49,693 nt of DNA from an uncultured Bilophila sp. (GTDB lineage: Bacteria > Desulfobacterota > Desulfovibrionia > Desulfovibrionales > Desulfovibrionaceae): positions 1 through 49,693 of the forward strand of contig CAJUHZ010000012.1 of assembly GCA_910585945.1 (NCBI GenBank), in the 5' to 3' direction. A program made the translations under genes and the position numbers. Positions 19,518 to 27,825 of this stretch are shown here, piece after piece. The first letter of the stretch is position 1, and the number at the start of each line of letters is the position of its first letter. Below the pieces are notes generated by a model. That model saw nothing but the letters and a program-made list of their open reading frames with translations, did not search any database and had not been told where the DNA came from.

Positions 19518-19970
19518 GGACTGCGCGCTGTTCCCCGTGCGGGAAGCAGGACAAAGCCTTCGCCGGAGACGGATTCCGCGCCTCACCCTGTGACGGACAA
19601 GGAAGAGGAACAACGCCTGATCATCAAATAGCGCCGCAACCCGTCCCCCGGCGGGCAGGGCGTGTCCGGTTGAAAAGCACGCTGCCATGTGGGGCGCTGC
19701 CCCACACCCCGCCGGGGGCATGATGCCCCCGGACCCCTCGGTTGAGAGCACGAAAGGTTCCGGTCAGCCCTCGTGACCCCGCCTGCTGCGACCTGCATGT
19801 TCAATACATGCTTCGCCCGATGTGTGACTTATATTTCCTTCATATGATGAGTCAATCACACGCCGAGCGGCATTTTTTCTCGACCTCGGGCCGTGAGTCT
19901 GGCATTCTTGCGCTTCTTTCGTCACTCCGCCCCGAAATCCGGGGCCGATCTGTCGCTGTGGAGAACGCCG
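19518..19970. other. Gene-free stretch with REP-like palindromes and an imperfect inverted repeat
   Basis: No convincing gene lies here. It holds two GC-rich hairpins (19689-19732), a copy of a short dispersed repeat (around 19762-19785) and an imperfect inverted repeat at 19823-19862 (GTGTGACT ... AGTCAATCACAC) around an AT-rich centre. The last might be a regulator site for the phosphatase gene that follows, but this is a guess. Confidence 0.5.
19689..19737. repeat. GC-rich double palindrome (REP-like)
   Basis: There are two hairpins: GTGGGGC/GCCCCAC with a 3-nt loop (19689-19705) and CCGGGGGCAT/ATGCCCCCGG with a 1-nt centre (19712-19732). A related GGGGCGCTGCCCC-type unit occurs in inverted orientation at 32581-32625. 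Such units are typical extragenic palindromes between genes. This one may also stop transcription from the upstream small ORF. Confidence 0.7.
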
Positions 19971-20777
19971 ATGGATATCTGGGAATGTCTGGTCATTGCG
20001 CTGGCTGTGGCGGCGACGGTGGGCGTGCTTGTCTTTGTGCGCCGGCACGGCATTGTGTTGCGTCCGGATGCGGAAGGTCTTGAAGCCGTGCCGAGAGAAA
20101 TTCACGAAGCCGAGCAGCGGCGTCAGCGGGAACAGGAAAGGGGCGGAACAAAAGCGCCCGTGCCGGACGTGGCGTTGCGTTCCGTGTTTCTGGACAGGGA
20201 CGGCACGCTGATTGAAGATCGGCACTATCTGGCCGATCCGGCAGGCGTGGTTCTGCTCCCCGGCGCGGCTGCGGCTCTGGCCCGCCTTGCCGGGGCCGGC
20301 TGCGATCTGTTTCTTGTTTCCAACCAGTCGGGCGTGGGGCGCGGGTATTTTTCCGAGGAGGATGTTCGGGCGTGTCAGAAGCGCCTTGACGATCTGCTGG
20401 AGGATGCGGGCGTGCGGCTGACCGAGGCTGTCTGGTGCCCGCATGCGCCGGAGGCCGGGTGCCGGTGCCGCAAGCCGCTTCCCGGCCTGTGGGAACGCCT
20501 CGCTGCCGCCCGGGGGCTTGACCCGCGGGCCAGCGTGATGATCGGAGACAAGGCGGCGGATCTCCATTTCGCCTTCAACGCGGGGTTTGCCGCCGCTGTG
20601 CTGGTGCTGACCGGCAAGGGCGAGAGCGAACGCGCCGGCTGGCCCCTTCCGCCGGAGGATGGCGGATTTGTCGAAATCCCGCCGCACGGATCATGCCGCA
20701 TCTTTGTGGCGCGGAATCTGCCGGCGGCCGCCACGGCCCTTCTGTCCGCTTTCCGGGCGGATTCTCGCCCCGACTGA
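19971..20777 (+). CDS. HAD-family phosphatase, GmhB-like (heptose bisphosphate phosphatase), membrane-anchored
   Basis: The HAD motif VFLDRDGTL (residues 72-80) gives the nucleophile Asp. The later motifs are SNQSGVGRGYF and VMIGDKAADLHFA. A CPHAPEAGCRCRKP segment matches the zinc-binding loop of GmhB/HisB-N phosphatases, which remove the 7-phosphate of D,D-heptose 1,7-bisphosphate for lipopolysaccharide core synthesis. An N-terminal hydrophobic helix (about residues 5-23) followed by a charged linker to residue 65 is unusual for GmhB and would tether it to the membrane. The ATG at 19971 has GGAG 9 nt upstream; a GTG at 19893 is less likely. The neighbouring flippase fits envelope polysaccharide work. 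Confidence 0.75.
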   Translation: MDIWECLVIALAVAATVGVLVFVRRHGIVLRPDAEGLEAVPREIHEAEQRRQREQERGGTKAPVPDVALRSVFLDRDGTLIEDRHYLADPAGVVLLPGAAAALARLAGAGCDLFLVSNQSGVGRGYFSEEDVRACQKRLDDLLEDAGVRLTEAVWCPHAPEAGCRCRKPLPGLWERLAAARGLDPRASVMIGDKAADLHFAFNAGFAAAVLVLTGKGESERAGWPLPPEDGGFVEIPPHGSCRIFVARNLPAAATALLSAFRADSRPD

Positions 20778-20812
20778 TTCGCTCCGCCCGGATGTTTCCG
20801 TGTGGAGGAGGC

Positions 20813-22408
20813 TTACGCCCGCCCCTGACGTCCTTCCTGCCGCCTTCCCCTCCAGCGGGAGAACGCGCGGGCGGCCAGTTCGCGCAAGGTCTGGCGGGAG
20901 CAGCCGAACAGCGCGGGACAGATCAGGATCAGCCCGATTGAGAGCGCGGAATAACATGCGCCCGAGGTCAGGAAGCGCCCCACCCCTTCGCCCGATCCGT
21001 TGCAAAGCCACGAGGCCAGCAGGCTGCTTGTCTGGGCGAGCGCCAGAAACGCCCCGAGGATCAGCGCCTGAAGCAGCACATTGGTGAAAAAGCGCAAGGG
21101 AATCATCCGCGAGGCCAGATACAGCAGCAGATTGACCATCAGCGCCTGGGTGATCACGGTTTTGAGAGCCAGCCCCGTCGCCCCGAGGCCGAGGCCGAAA
21201 TGACGCGCGGGCGCCATGAACAGCCAGGCCAGGCCAAGGCCGCAGAGGTGCTCGACAAAGGCGAGGTTGCGCAAAATTTTTGTTTTGCCCGTGGCGTGAA
21301 AGACCGAGCTTGCAAGCTGGCCATACGCCTGGTGGGCGGGGTACAGCGCCATGATCTGGACCGGCACGAGCGCGGCGGCAAATTCGCTCCCCCCGAACAG
21401 GCCGACAAGGGTGCGCGCCTCCACCAGCGTAAAACAGGAAAACCAGGCCGCAATGCCGAAGAGCGGGGGCGCGAAGCGCGTGAGCAGCCGTCCCATGAGC
21501 AGCCTGTCGCCCTGACCCCAGGCAATGGCAAGCTCGCGCATGACAAGCGGCGTCATGGCGGATACGAACATGAAACACGCCATGCTCACCCGTTGCGACA
21601 GCGCGAAGTACCCCTGCTGCACACTGCCGTCGAACCATTGCAGCATCCAGCGTTCGGCGCACAGGGCAAGGGCGGAGAGCAGCGCCTGCACAAAAAGGGG
21701 CGCGCTGTAGTCGGTGAATTCCCGGGTGTAGGCCCTGCGTTGCGCCCGATTCAGGGCAAAATCCGGATGCGGCCACGAGCGGCGCATGATCGCCAGACAG
21801 CCGGCGATGGATCCGCCCATGATGAAGTATTGCAGGCCGAACAGCGTGCCGGGATTGAGTCGATCCAGCGCAAACAGCGCAAGCAGCAGCGCCGCCCCGA
21901 GCAGATTGACGGCGCTGCGCAAAAGTTCTCCGGGCACGGTCAGGCCGAGCGCGTCGTTCATGGACCGCACGACGCGCGTTCCCCACAGGAGAAAACCGTA
22001 TACGGCCGCCAGGGGCGCGTACCACGCCGGCACGCCGGGCAGAAGCAGATCGCCCGCCTGCGGCACAAGCAGCAGGCACCCGCCGCACAGCGTGATCAGC
22101 AGGACAAGACAACAGATCCGTCCATAAAACGCCACAAGCCGGAATTCCTGCTGACGGCGCGAAAGCGCGTTGTAAAAGCAGGTGGACGTCCCCATGTCCA
22201 GAAAGCCCGTGAACTGGGTGAAAACGCTGGTGGCGAAATTGAAGTTGCCATACGCCTGCGGCCCGAGCGCGCGGGGCAGTACGGCCTCCATGATCAGATA
22301 CATGGGAACCGTCGCGATGTTGGCGGCCAGCTTGCCCATGTAGCGGCGCGCAAGCGAAGGCGGAGCCGGCGGGGAAGGGGAAGAGGCAGGCGGCGTGGTG
22401 TCGGACAT
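20813..22408 (-). CDS. Polysaccharide/oligosaccharide flippase (MOP superfamily, 531 aa)
   Basis: This is a long integral membrane protein with about 12-14 predicted helices and the family start pattern (RYMGKLAANIATVPMYLIMEAVLPRALGPQAYGNFNFA) of Wzx/MOP flippases. These move lipid-linked sugars across the inner membrane. The ALGPQAYGNFNFATSVF segment is typical of the first two helices. Glycine and proline positions in the later helices fit, but the exact sugar cannot be inferred. A basic C-terminal tail (RRQEGRQGRA) follows the last helix. It is convergent with the GmhB-like gene, which suggests an envelope sugar theme here. Confidence 0.85.
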   Translation of the reverse strand: MSDTTPPASSPSPPAPPSLARRYMGKLAANIATVPMYLIMEAVLPRALGPQAYGNFNFATSVFTQFTGFLDMGTSTCFYNALSRRQQEFRLVAFYGRICCLVLLITLCGGCLLLVPQAGDLLLPGVPAWYAPLAAVYGFLLWGTRVVRSMNDALGLTVPGELLRSAVNLLGAALLLALFALDRLNPGTLFGLQYFIMGGSIAGCLAIMRRSWPHPDFALNRAQRRAYTREFTDYSAPLFVQALLSALALCAERWMLQWFDGSVQQGYFALSQRVSMACFMFVSAMTPLVMRELAIAWGQGDRLLMGRLLTRFAPPLFGIAAWFSCFTLVEARTLVGLFGGSEFAAALVPVQIMALYPAHQAYGQLASSVFHATGKTKILRNLAFVEHLCGLGLAWLFMAPARHFGLGLGATGLALKTVITQALMVNLLLYLASRMIPLRFFTNVLLQALILGAFLALAQTSSLLASWLCNGSGEGVGRFLTSGACYSALSIGLILICPALFGCSRQTLRELAARAFSRWRGRRQEGRQGRA

Positions 22409-22517
22409 GGGCGGAAGGGTTGAGGTTGACGACGGCCTGCGGCGCGTTCGTCAGACGGAACGATACATCAAGAAGGCGCGCCCCGCAAACGGCTGTTGCG
22501 ACGGCAGACGCACAGTC

Positions 22518-22545
22518 TGAACCCGCCTGCCGCAAAGCCGCCTTT
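22518..22545. repeat. Short dispersed repeat, 26/28 identical to 33212-33239
   Basis: The 28-bp stretch starts TGAACCCGCCTGCCGCAA and ends GCCGCCTTT. It matches 33212-33239 with two mismatches. Longer family members at about 19762-19785 and 33198-33239 carry a preceding GGTCAGCCCTCRTGA, and a 14-bp piece recurs inverted near 43632-43645. It is a separate repeat from the multi-hairpin element. Confidence 0.6.
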
Positions 22546-22754
22546 TGGCATCCTGAGGCGTTGCAGGGCCAATATTGACCTTGCGGCATGTCCGGTGCAG
22601 CTTCGCCCGCTGACTGCCTTGCTGTATGGAAGACAGCGCCCTCCGTCAGGCGGCGATTGACAAGCGCTGACGGGATAAATAAGGAACAAAACCATATGCT
22701 GAATGGTGTCCGCGCTTGCGTCCCCGCTTCCGGGCGTGCCGCGTCTGCAACCTG

Positions 22755-22862
22755 TTCGCCGGAAAACGTGTTTTCGGGACTCGCTTGCGGCGATTTTCGC
22801 GCCGCGCCAGACTCGCGTCTGACGGTGGAAGTCATTTCATGATTCACATGAAATGACTTCCA
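22755..22862 (-). repeat. Multi-hairpin dispersed element, copy B (inverted, truncated)
   Basis: Reverse-complemented, it follows copies A and C through the terminal hairpin, the CGGCG hairpin and the AAAA/TTTT hairpin, then stops. The far terminal repeat is missing. Its terminal hairpin (22826-22862) has a perfect 16-bp stem starting TGGAAGTCATTTCATG. It ends 53 bp before the HAD phosphatase start, so it lies in that gene's leader or promoter. Confidence 0.75.
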
Positions 22863-22915
22863 TTCTGTCAAAGTCGAAGCGGCCTTGCCGCTCACTGCAA
22901 CACGAAGGAGACCCC

Positions 22916-23680
22916 ATGCCGGGATGCGGAACGGAACGCTACGCCGACTGGTTTTTTGATCTGGATGGGACGCTGGTGGATAGCGCGCCCGACATTCTGC
23001 GGCTGCTCGGCAACGTACTGCGGGAGGAGGGCCTCGCCGTGCCCGAACTGGACAAGGGGCGCATCGGGCCGCTTCTGGAAGACATCATTCGCGGCATCTG
23101 CCCGGATCTGGTTCCAGCCGAGCTGGACCGCATCGTCCGTATCTACCGGGCGCGCTACCGCGTCTGCCCCTTTGAGGAAAGCCCGACGTTTCCCGGCATA
23201 CCGCCGCTGTTCGAGCGGCTGTCGAGTCGGGGCCGCCGGTTGTTCGTGGCGACTAACAAGCCGGAGGATGTGAGCTTTCGTCTGCTTGAGGCGCGGGGTC
23301 TTCTGCCGTTCCTGACCGGGGTTGCGTGCAGCGATTCGGCGCCGGGGCGGCGGCTTTCCAAGGCCGGGATGCTGACCCTGCTCATGGAGCGTCACGGCGC
23401 GACGCCGGAGTCGTCGATCATGGTCGGGGATTCGGCGTTCGACATGCTGGGGGGGCGTGAAGCGGGCATGTCCACGGCCGCGGCCCTGTACGGCTACGGG
23501 CGGCGCGAGGCGCTGCTCGAAACCGGGCCGGACTTCGCCATTGAGGATGCGGCATGGACGCGCGTGATCCCGCTGTCCGGCGGAACCGCCGGCTTGCTGA
23601 AGGAAGGATTGCATGAAGCAGGAAAATCGGCATCAGGCCATTCTCTACGCCGTGATGAGGCAAGGCTATGTCTCCATTGA
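22916..23680 (+). CDS. HAD hydrolase, phosphoglycolate-phosphatase-like
   Basis: The HAD signature FFDLDGTLVDSAPDILR lies near residues 14-30, with VATNKPEDV as motif II and IMVGDSAFDMLGGREAG as motif IV. Proteins of this type hydrolyse small sugar phosphates such as phosphoglycolate. The ATG at 22916 follows GAAGGAGA, a strong ribosome-binding site. The gene overlaps the following DeoR regulator by 68 bp in another frame, so the two are coupled. That suggests a substrate related to the sugar pathway downstream, perhaps clearing a side-product phosphate. Family is sure; substrate is not. Confidence 0.85.
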   Translation: MPGCGTERYADWFFDLDGTLVDSAPDILRLLGNVLREEGLAVPELDKGRIGPLLEDIIRGICPDLVPAELDRIVRIYRARYRVCPFEESPTFPGIPPLFERLSSRGRRLFVATNKPEDVSFRLLEARGLLPFLTGVACSDSAPGRRLSKAGMLTLLMERHGATPESSIMVGDSAFDMLGGREAGMSTAAALYGYGRREALLETGPDFAIEDAAWTRVIPLSGGTAGLLKEGLHEAGKSASGHSLRRDEARLCLH

Positions 23681-24374
23681 GTCGCTGGCCGAGGAGCTTG
23701 GGGTTTCCTCGCAGACCATCAGGCGGGACATTTCCGAGCTGGACAGGACGGGGATGCTTGAACGCAGGCCGGGCGGGGCGAGCTGCCGCACCACTATCCT
23801 GAACAGCGCCTACGACGCGCGGCAGGTCGAGGACTTCAAGGACAAGGAGCGAATCGCACGAACCATCGCGGAGTATATCCCCGACAACAGCTCCATTTTC
23901 CTGACGCTGGGGACGACTGTGGAGGTCATCGCCTATGCGCTGCTTGAGCGTTCCGGGCTTATGGTCATCACCAATAACGTGGTGGCGGCGCTTACGCTGA
24001 ACAAGAAGACCGACTTTGAGGTGGTTCTCGCCTCGGGGTACATGCGCAAGAGCAGCAACGGCCTTGTGGGAGAAAGCACAATCGGGTTTGTCAACGGTTT
24101 CCAGTGCGATTACATGATCACGAGCACCGGCGGCATCAGCGAGACGGACGGACATCTGTTCGATTATCACACGGCGGATGTGAGCGTGGCCCAGTCCATG
24201 ATGCGCAATGCAAACAAGGTGCTGCTCGCGGCAAGCCGTTCCAAGTTCGGGCGGCAGGCCGTGGTGAGGGTGACCCCGCTCAAGTCCGTGGATGTGCTGT
24301 TCACCAACAGCCCTGTCCCCCCCCGGCTGGAGGAAGTCGCGCAGGCCGCGGGAGTGGAGTTGATCGCCTGTTGA
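23613..24374 (+). CDS. DeoR/GlpR-family transcriptional regulator
   Basis: Residues about 5-60 form the winged-helix domain: SIESLAEELGVSSQTIRRD followed by ELDRTGMLERRPGGA, a hallmark of the DeoR family. The remaining domain is the sugar-phosphate-sensing DeoRC fold (FLTLGTTVEVIAYAL, MITSTGGISETDG). Such proteins usually repress sugar catabolic operons until a phosphorylated intermediate appears. It lies just before the TRAP/iol/idn-like operon and is the likely regulator of it. It starts inside the HAD gene with GAAGGAAGG upstream. A terminator follows at 24466. Confidence 0.9.
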   Translation: MKQENRHQAILYAVMRQGYVSIESLAEELGVSSQTIRRDISELDRTGMLERRPGGASCRTTILNSAYDARQVEDFKDKERIARTIAEYIPDNSSIFLTLGTTVEVIAYALLERSGLMVITNNVVAALTLNKKTDFEVVLASGYMRKSSNGLVGESTIGFVNGFQCDYMITSTGGISETDGHLFDYHTADVSVAQSMMRNANKVLLAASRSKFGRQAVVRVTPLKSVDVLFTNSPVPPRLEEVAQAAGVELIAC

Positions 24375-24465
24375 TGGAATAATTTTTACAATTATGTGCT
24401 GATCAATATTTTTGAGAAAAAATTTATATCTCTTTAACATACTGAAATAAAATAATTATAAACCA

Positions 24466-24504
24466 CAGCATTCGTTCTCTTTGAACGGATGCTGTATTTT
24501 TTTA
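24466..24504 (+). terminator. Rho-independent terminator after the DeoR gene
   Basis: A 12-bp stem with one mismatch (CAGCATTCGTTC/GAACGGATGCTG, 5-nt loop) is followed by TATTTTTTT. It separates the HAD-DeoR pair from the TRAP operon. Confidence 0.85.
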
Positions 24505-24523
24505 TACATTTTTTGAAAATGTG

Positions 24524-24554
24524 TTGACACAAAATGGCGGTTCAGAGATGAAAT
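24524..24554 (+). promoter_or_regulatory. Possible sigma-70 promoter for the TRAP operon
   Basis: A perfect TTGACA at 24524 is followed by GATGAA at 17 nt or TGAAAT at 19 nt, both weak -10 boxes. It lies between the terminator and repeat copy C, about 280 bp before dctP. If real, copy C would be in the operon's leader RNA. Confidence 0.35.
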
Positions 24555-24563
24555 AAAGCAAAA

Positions 24564-24717
24564 TAGAAGTCATTTCATGATTCGCATGAAATGGCTTCCA
24601 ACGCCGGACGAGAGTCTGGCGCGGCGCGAAAAGCGCCGTGAATGAGCCAAAAACCACGTTTTTTGGCGAATGATCTTCATGATTCAGCCCAAAGGCTGAA
24701 TCATGAAATGAGTTCTA
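24564..24717 (+). repeat. Multi-hairpin dispersed element, copy C
   Basis: This is the best-kept copy. Terminal inverted repeats of 20 bp (TAGAAGTCATTTCATGATTC against its near-complement, one mismatch) enclose the same series of hairpins as copy A. Positions 24621-24680 are identical to 2505-2564, although the copies lie 22 kb apart. It sits in the 5' leader region of dctP, where folding could affect expression of the TRAP operon. Confidence 0.9.
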
Positions 24718-24823
24718 GACACAGTATTGCTTTGTGGTGTGGTGGCGGGATTCCTCCCGTTTGTCCGCCTGATTGTTCTTTATGGAACATGAAGGCGTCA
24801 CCCTTGAAAATGGAGAATTTCAT

Positions 24824-25840
24824 ATGCGCAAAGGTTTTTTCACCCTTCTGTCCCTCGTCTTCGCGGGCCTGTTATGGGCCGTCCCCGCGAATGCGGCGGA
24901 CAAGATTGTCATCCGCCTGGCGCACAGCAACACGCCTTCGGACATGGATCCCTATCACGCGCTTGTCACGAAGATGAACGATAAGCTGGTCGGGAAGCTC
25001 GGCGCCGACCGCATTGAGATCCAGGAATTCCCGTCCGGGCAGATCGGCAGTGAAGAGCGCAGCTTCCAGGACGTTCAGCAGGGCATCCTTCAGATGACCG
25101 TGCTCGCGGTGAACAACGCCTCCATCTTCGCTCCCTCCCTCGGCGCCTTCGACCTGCCCTACATCTTCAAGAGCGTCAGGGAATTCGACGACTGCGTCGA
25201 CCAGAACTGGGAGCTTGTCAACAGGCGCATGGAAGCCGAAAGCGGCACAATCGCCATTGCGTGGCATTCGCAGGGCTTTCGCTTCATCACCAACAGCAAG
25301 CAGCCCATCGTTACGCTGAAGGATCTCGCTCCGGTCAAGATCCGCACCCCCAACAACCCGATCATGATCGGCGTGTACCGCGCGTGGGGTACGGATCCGG
25401 TTCCCATGGCCATGGACGAAACCTTCAACGCCTTGCAGCAGAAAGTCGTGGACGGTCAGGACAACCCGCTGGTGTCCATCGCCACCAACCGGTTCTATGA
25501 AGTGCAGAAGTACATCACCGAGCCTCACTACAAGCTGTGGACCGGCCCCCTGGTTGTGAACGTGGACTGGCTGCGTTCACTCCCCGCCGATGTGCAGCAA
25601 GCCATCATCGAGGCCGGGCGCGAAGCCACCATGGAAATGCGCGCTCTGCTCAATGAGCAGGAAAGAGCCTCCCGGGAGTTCCTGAAGGAAAAGGGCATGG
25701 TCTTCTGCGGCGTGCCCACGGACGAGGACGAATGGATGAGCCGGGCCGTCAGCATTTGGCCCCGGTTCTACCCCCAGATCAGGAACCTCGAAATCGTTGA
25801 GGCGTTCATGAAGACGCTGGGACGTCAGCTTCCCAGATAA
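24824..25840 (+). CDS. dctP: TRAP transporter solute-binding protein (DctP family)
   Basis: A classic signal peptide (MRKGFFTLLSLVFAGLLWAVPANA) precedes a DctP-type binding domain. Family features are IRLAHSNTPSDMDPYH, the FPSGQIGSEERSFQDVQQG segment, RTPNNPIM with the carboxylate-binding arginine, and FNALQQKVVDGQDNP. It captures a carboxylated solute, probably a sugar acid judging from the neighbouring enzymes, for DctQM. The ATG at 24824 follows GGAG. The preceding in-frame ATGs would add residues before the signal peptide and are unlikely. Confidence 0.93.
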   Translation: MRKGFFTLLSLVFAGLLWAVPANAADKIVIRLAHSNTPSDMDPYHALVTKMNDKLVGKLGADRIEIQEFPSGQIGSEERSFQDVQQGILQMTVLAVNNASIFAPSLGAFDLPYIFKSVREFDDCVDQNWELVNRRMEAESGTIAIAWHSQGFRFITNSKQPIVTLKDLAPVKIRTPNNPIMIGVYRAWGTDPVPMAMDETFNALQQKVVDGQDNPLVSIATNRFYEVQKYITEPHYKLWTGPLVVNVDWLRSLPADVQQAIIEAGREATMEMRALLNEQERASREFLKEKGMVFCGVPTDEDEWMSRAVSIWPRFYPQIRNLEIVEAFMKTLGRQLPR

Positions 25841-25893
25841 GCCTGCGGTTTGACGGGGCGGCTTCCGGGCCGCTCCTCCTCAGGAGTTTCGCT

Positions 25894-26397
25894 ATGAAAA
25901 AACTGCTTGCATGGCTTGATGTTCACTTTGAAGACGCGCTCTGCGGCATCCTGCTCGTCGGGATCATGAGCATGCTCATGGCGCAGGTTGTCGTCCGGTT
26001 CGTGTTTGGGCACGGACTCACGTTTTCGGAAGAATTGTGCCGTTTCTCCTTCCTTTATCTCGTGTACTTCGCGGCGAGTCTTGTAGCCGGCAAGGGCGCG
26101 CACATCCGGGTGACCGCGCATACCCGGAAGCTCCCCGCGCCCATGCGCGTCGGGCTGCTCATGCTGGCGGACCTGCTTTGGCTCGGGTTCAACGCCACCG
26201 TGATTTACCAGGGGTTGCTTCTCATCGACAGCATGTCCACCCGCCCCATGGTTTCGGGCGGCATCCTCCTTGATCTGCGTTATGTGTATTTCGCCGTTCC
26301 CGCCGCCTTCATGCTCCAGAGTTTTCGCATCCTCCAGCGGTGGCGTCGGTATTTCCGGGACGGCATTCCCGTCCCTGGCCAGCAGGAGGAGGCGTGA
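25894..26397 (+). CDS. dctQ: TRAP transporter small membrane subunit (DctQ family)
   Basis: The 167-residue protein has four hydrophobic segments and the family motif RFVFGHGLTFSEELCRFSFLYLVYFAAS. DctQ pairs with DctM to form the sodium-driven membrane part of the TRAP transporter. It follows dctP by 53 bp with AGGAG before its ATG and precedes dctM with a 3-bp gap, so the three are co-transcribed. Confidence 0.93.
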   Translation: MKKLLAWLDVHFEDALCGILLVGIMSMLMAQVVVRFVFGHGLTFSEELCRFSFLYLVYFAASLVAGKGAHIRVTAHTRKLPAPMRVGLLMLADLLWLGFNATVIYQGLLLIDSMSTRPMVSGGILLDLRYVYFAVPAAFMLQSFRILQRWRRYFRDGIPVPGQQEEA

Positions 26398-26400
26398 TCC

Positions 26401-27687
26401 ATGTCTGCCGATATCGTTCTCTGGGTTGTCATGGTCTTCTGTCTCGTCGTGGGCTGTCCCATCTTCGTGTCGCTCGGCATGGCCTCGACGCTCGCGCTGA
26501 TTCTTACCAACATTCCCATGCGCATCATCGCCCTCGACATGCTCAAGGTGATGGACATGTTCCCGCTGCTCGCCGTGGTGGGGTTTGTCTTCGCGGGCGC
26601 GCTCATGGAAAAGGGCGGCATGGCCCGCCAGATCATCGACGTGGCCTCGCTGTTTGTGGGGCGGATACGCGGCGGCCTTGGCATCACCACCATTTTGGGC
26701 AGCCTGTTTTTCGCCGCCATGATCGGATCCGGCCCGGGCACCGTCGCCGCCATGGGCAGCATCATGATCCCGACGATGATTCGGCGCGGCTATTCGCCGG
26801 AATACGCGGCGGGCGTGTGCGCCACGGGCGGCACTCTCGGCATCCTCATCCCGCCGAGCAACCCGATGATCATCTATGGCATCATTGCCAACACATCCAT
26901 TGCGGCGTTGTTTACCGCCGGATTCGTGCCGGGCTTCGTGCTCGGGTTCATGATGATGGTCATGACGTATTTTCTTGCCCGCCGCGCCGGGTTCACGGGA
27001 ACGGCGGACGAAGACGGGGACGCCCGCTTCTGGCCGATGTTCCGCAAGAATTTCTTCTCCCTGATGGCTCCGGTCATCATCCTCGGCAGCATCTACGCGG
27101 GGATATGCACGCCGGTGGAAGCCTCGGTGGCGGCTGTGTTCTACGCCTTGTTCGTCGGGACGTGCATCACCCGCGAGCTGAAGGTCGTCCAGCTTTGGGA
27201 CGCGATCAGGCTGACCAACATCTCGGCGGGCAGCATCATCATCGTACTCGGGGTGTCCACCCTTTTCGGGCGCATCCTGACCATACAGCGCATCCCGCAT
27301 CAGCTCGCCAACGCCATGATCACCCTGACGGACAATCCGTACGTCATCCTCGTGCTTGTCGGACTTCTGTTGCTGTTCCTCGGGATGTTCATGGAAACCC
27401 TCGCCACCATCGTCATTCTCGCGCCCATCTTCCTGCCTCTGATCATCAGAGTCGGCATAGATCCTGTGTTCTTCGGCATTTTCTGGGTCATCACCAATGA
27501 GGTGGCGCTGCTTTCGCCCCCGCTGGGGGTGAACCTGTTTATTGCTCAGAACCTGTCGGGCATCAGCTTCGAGAGGGTGGCCAGGGGAGCCTTCCCCTAC
27601 ATGATGCTGATCATCTGTTTCATCATCATGCTGATCCTGTTCCAGGATCTTCCCTTGTGGCTTCCGCGCCTGACGGGGCAATACTAG
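26401..27687 (+). CDS. dctM: TRAP transporter large permease (DctM family)
   Basis: This 428-residue polytopic protein has the DctM landmarks GSGPGTVAAMGSIMIPTMIRRGY and LGILIPPSNPMIIYGIIAN. These belong to the re-entrant hairpins that carry substrate and sodium in TRAP permeases. Late helices include FLGMFMETLATIVILAPIFLP. The strong AGGAGGAGG site before its ATG overlaps the end of dctQ. The downstream gene is separated by repeat copy D. Confidence 0.95.
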   Translation: MSADIVLWVVMVFCLVVGCPIFVSLGMASTLALILTNIPMRIIALDMLKVMDMFPLLAVVGFVFAGALMEKGGMARQIIDVASLFVGRIRGGLGITTILGSLFFAAMIGSGPGTVAAMGSIMIPTMIRRGYSPEYAAGVCATGGTLGILIPPSNPMIIYGIIANTSIAALFTAGFVPGFVLGFMMMVMTYFLARRAGFTGTADEDGDARFWPMFRKNFFSLMAPVIILGSIYAGICTPVEASVAAVFYALFVGTCITRELKVVQLWDAIRLTNISAGSIIIVLGVSTLFGRILTIQRIPHQLANAMITLTDNPYVILVLVGLLLLFLGMFMETLATIVILAPIFLPLIIRVGIDPVFFGIFWVITNEVALLSPPLGVNLFIAQNLSGISFERVARGAFPYMMLIICFIIMLILFQDLPLWLPRLTGQY

Positions 27688-27695
27688 TGTCTAAT

Positions 27696-27810
27696 TGCAA
27701 AAATTCTGCGCAGAATTCTGCGAAGAATTTTTGCAGGATCGTTCGCGAAAAAACGTGGTTTTTCGCTCACTCACGGCGGCTACGCCGCCGCAAAACCCTT
27801 ACGGATTTTG
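27696..27810 (-). repeat. Multi-hairpin dispersed element, copy D (same core, different arms)
   Basis: The core (27737-27778, inverted) matches copies A and C closely: its reverse complement keeps the CCACGT loop and the TGAGCNAAAA flank. The stem pair changes together, GCGAAAAA/TTTTTCGC here against GCCAAAAA/TTTTTGGC in A and C. The arms differ: a 12-bp stem TGCAAAAATTCT (27696-27707 with 27724-27735) and a CGGCGG/CCGCCG hairpin on the other side. It lies between dctM and the kinase gene, inside the operon. Confidence 0.75.
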
Positions 27811-27825
27811 TTATGGAGTTCGGAT

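Larger units (their letters stand above)
22409..22915. other. Gene-free stretch between flippase and HAD phosphatase
   Basis: This divergent-promoter region has no convincing gene. It holds a short hairpin at about 22447-22465, a copy of a short dispersed repeat at 22518-22545, and copy B of the multi-hairpin element at 22755-22862. A TTGACA at about 22659 lacks a clear partner -10 box. I could not fix promoters for either side. Confidence 0.5.

Noticed and set aside
25825..27681. 618-codon minus-strand frame opposite dctQ-dctM
   Set aside because: Antisense to two certain TRAP genes; the His/Asp/Glu-rich translation is the usual antisense artefact of membrane-protein codons.
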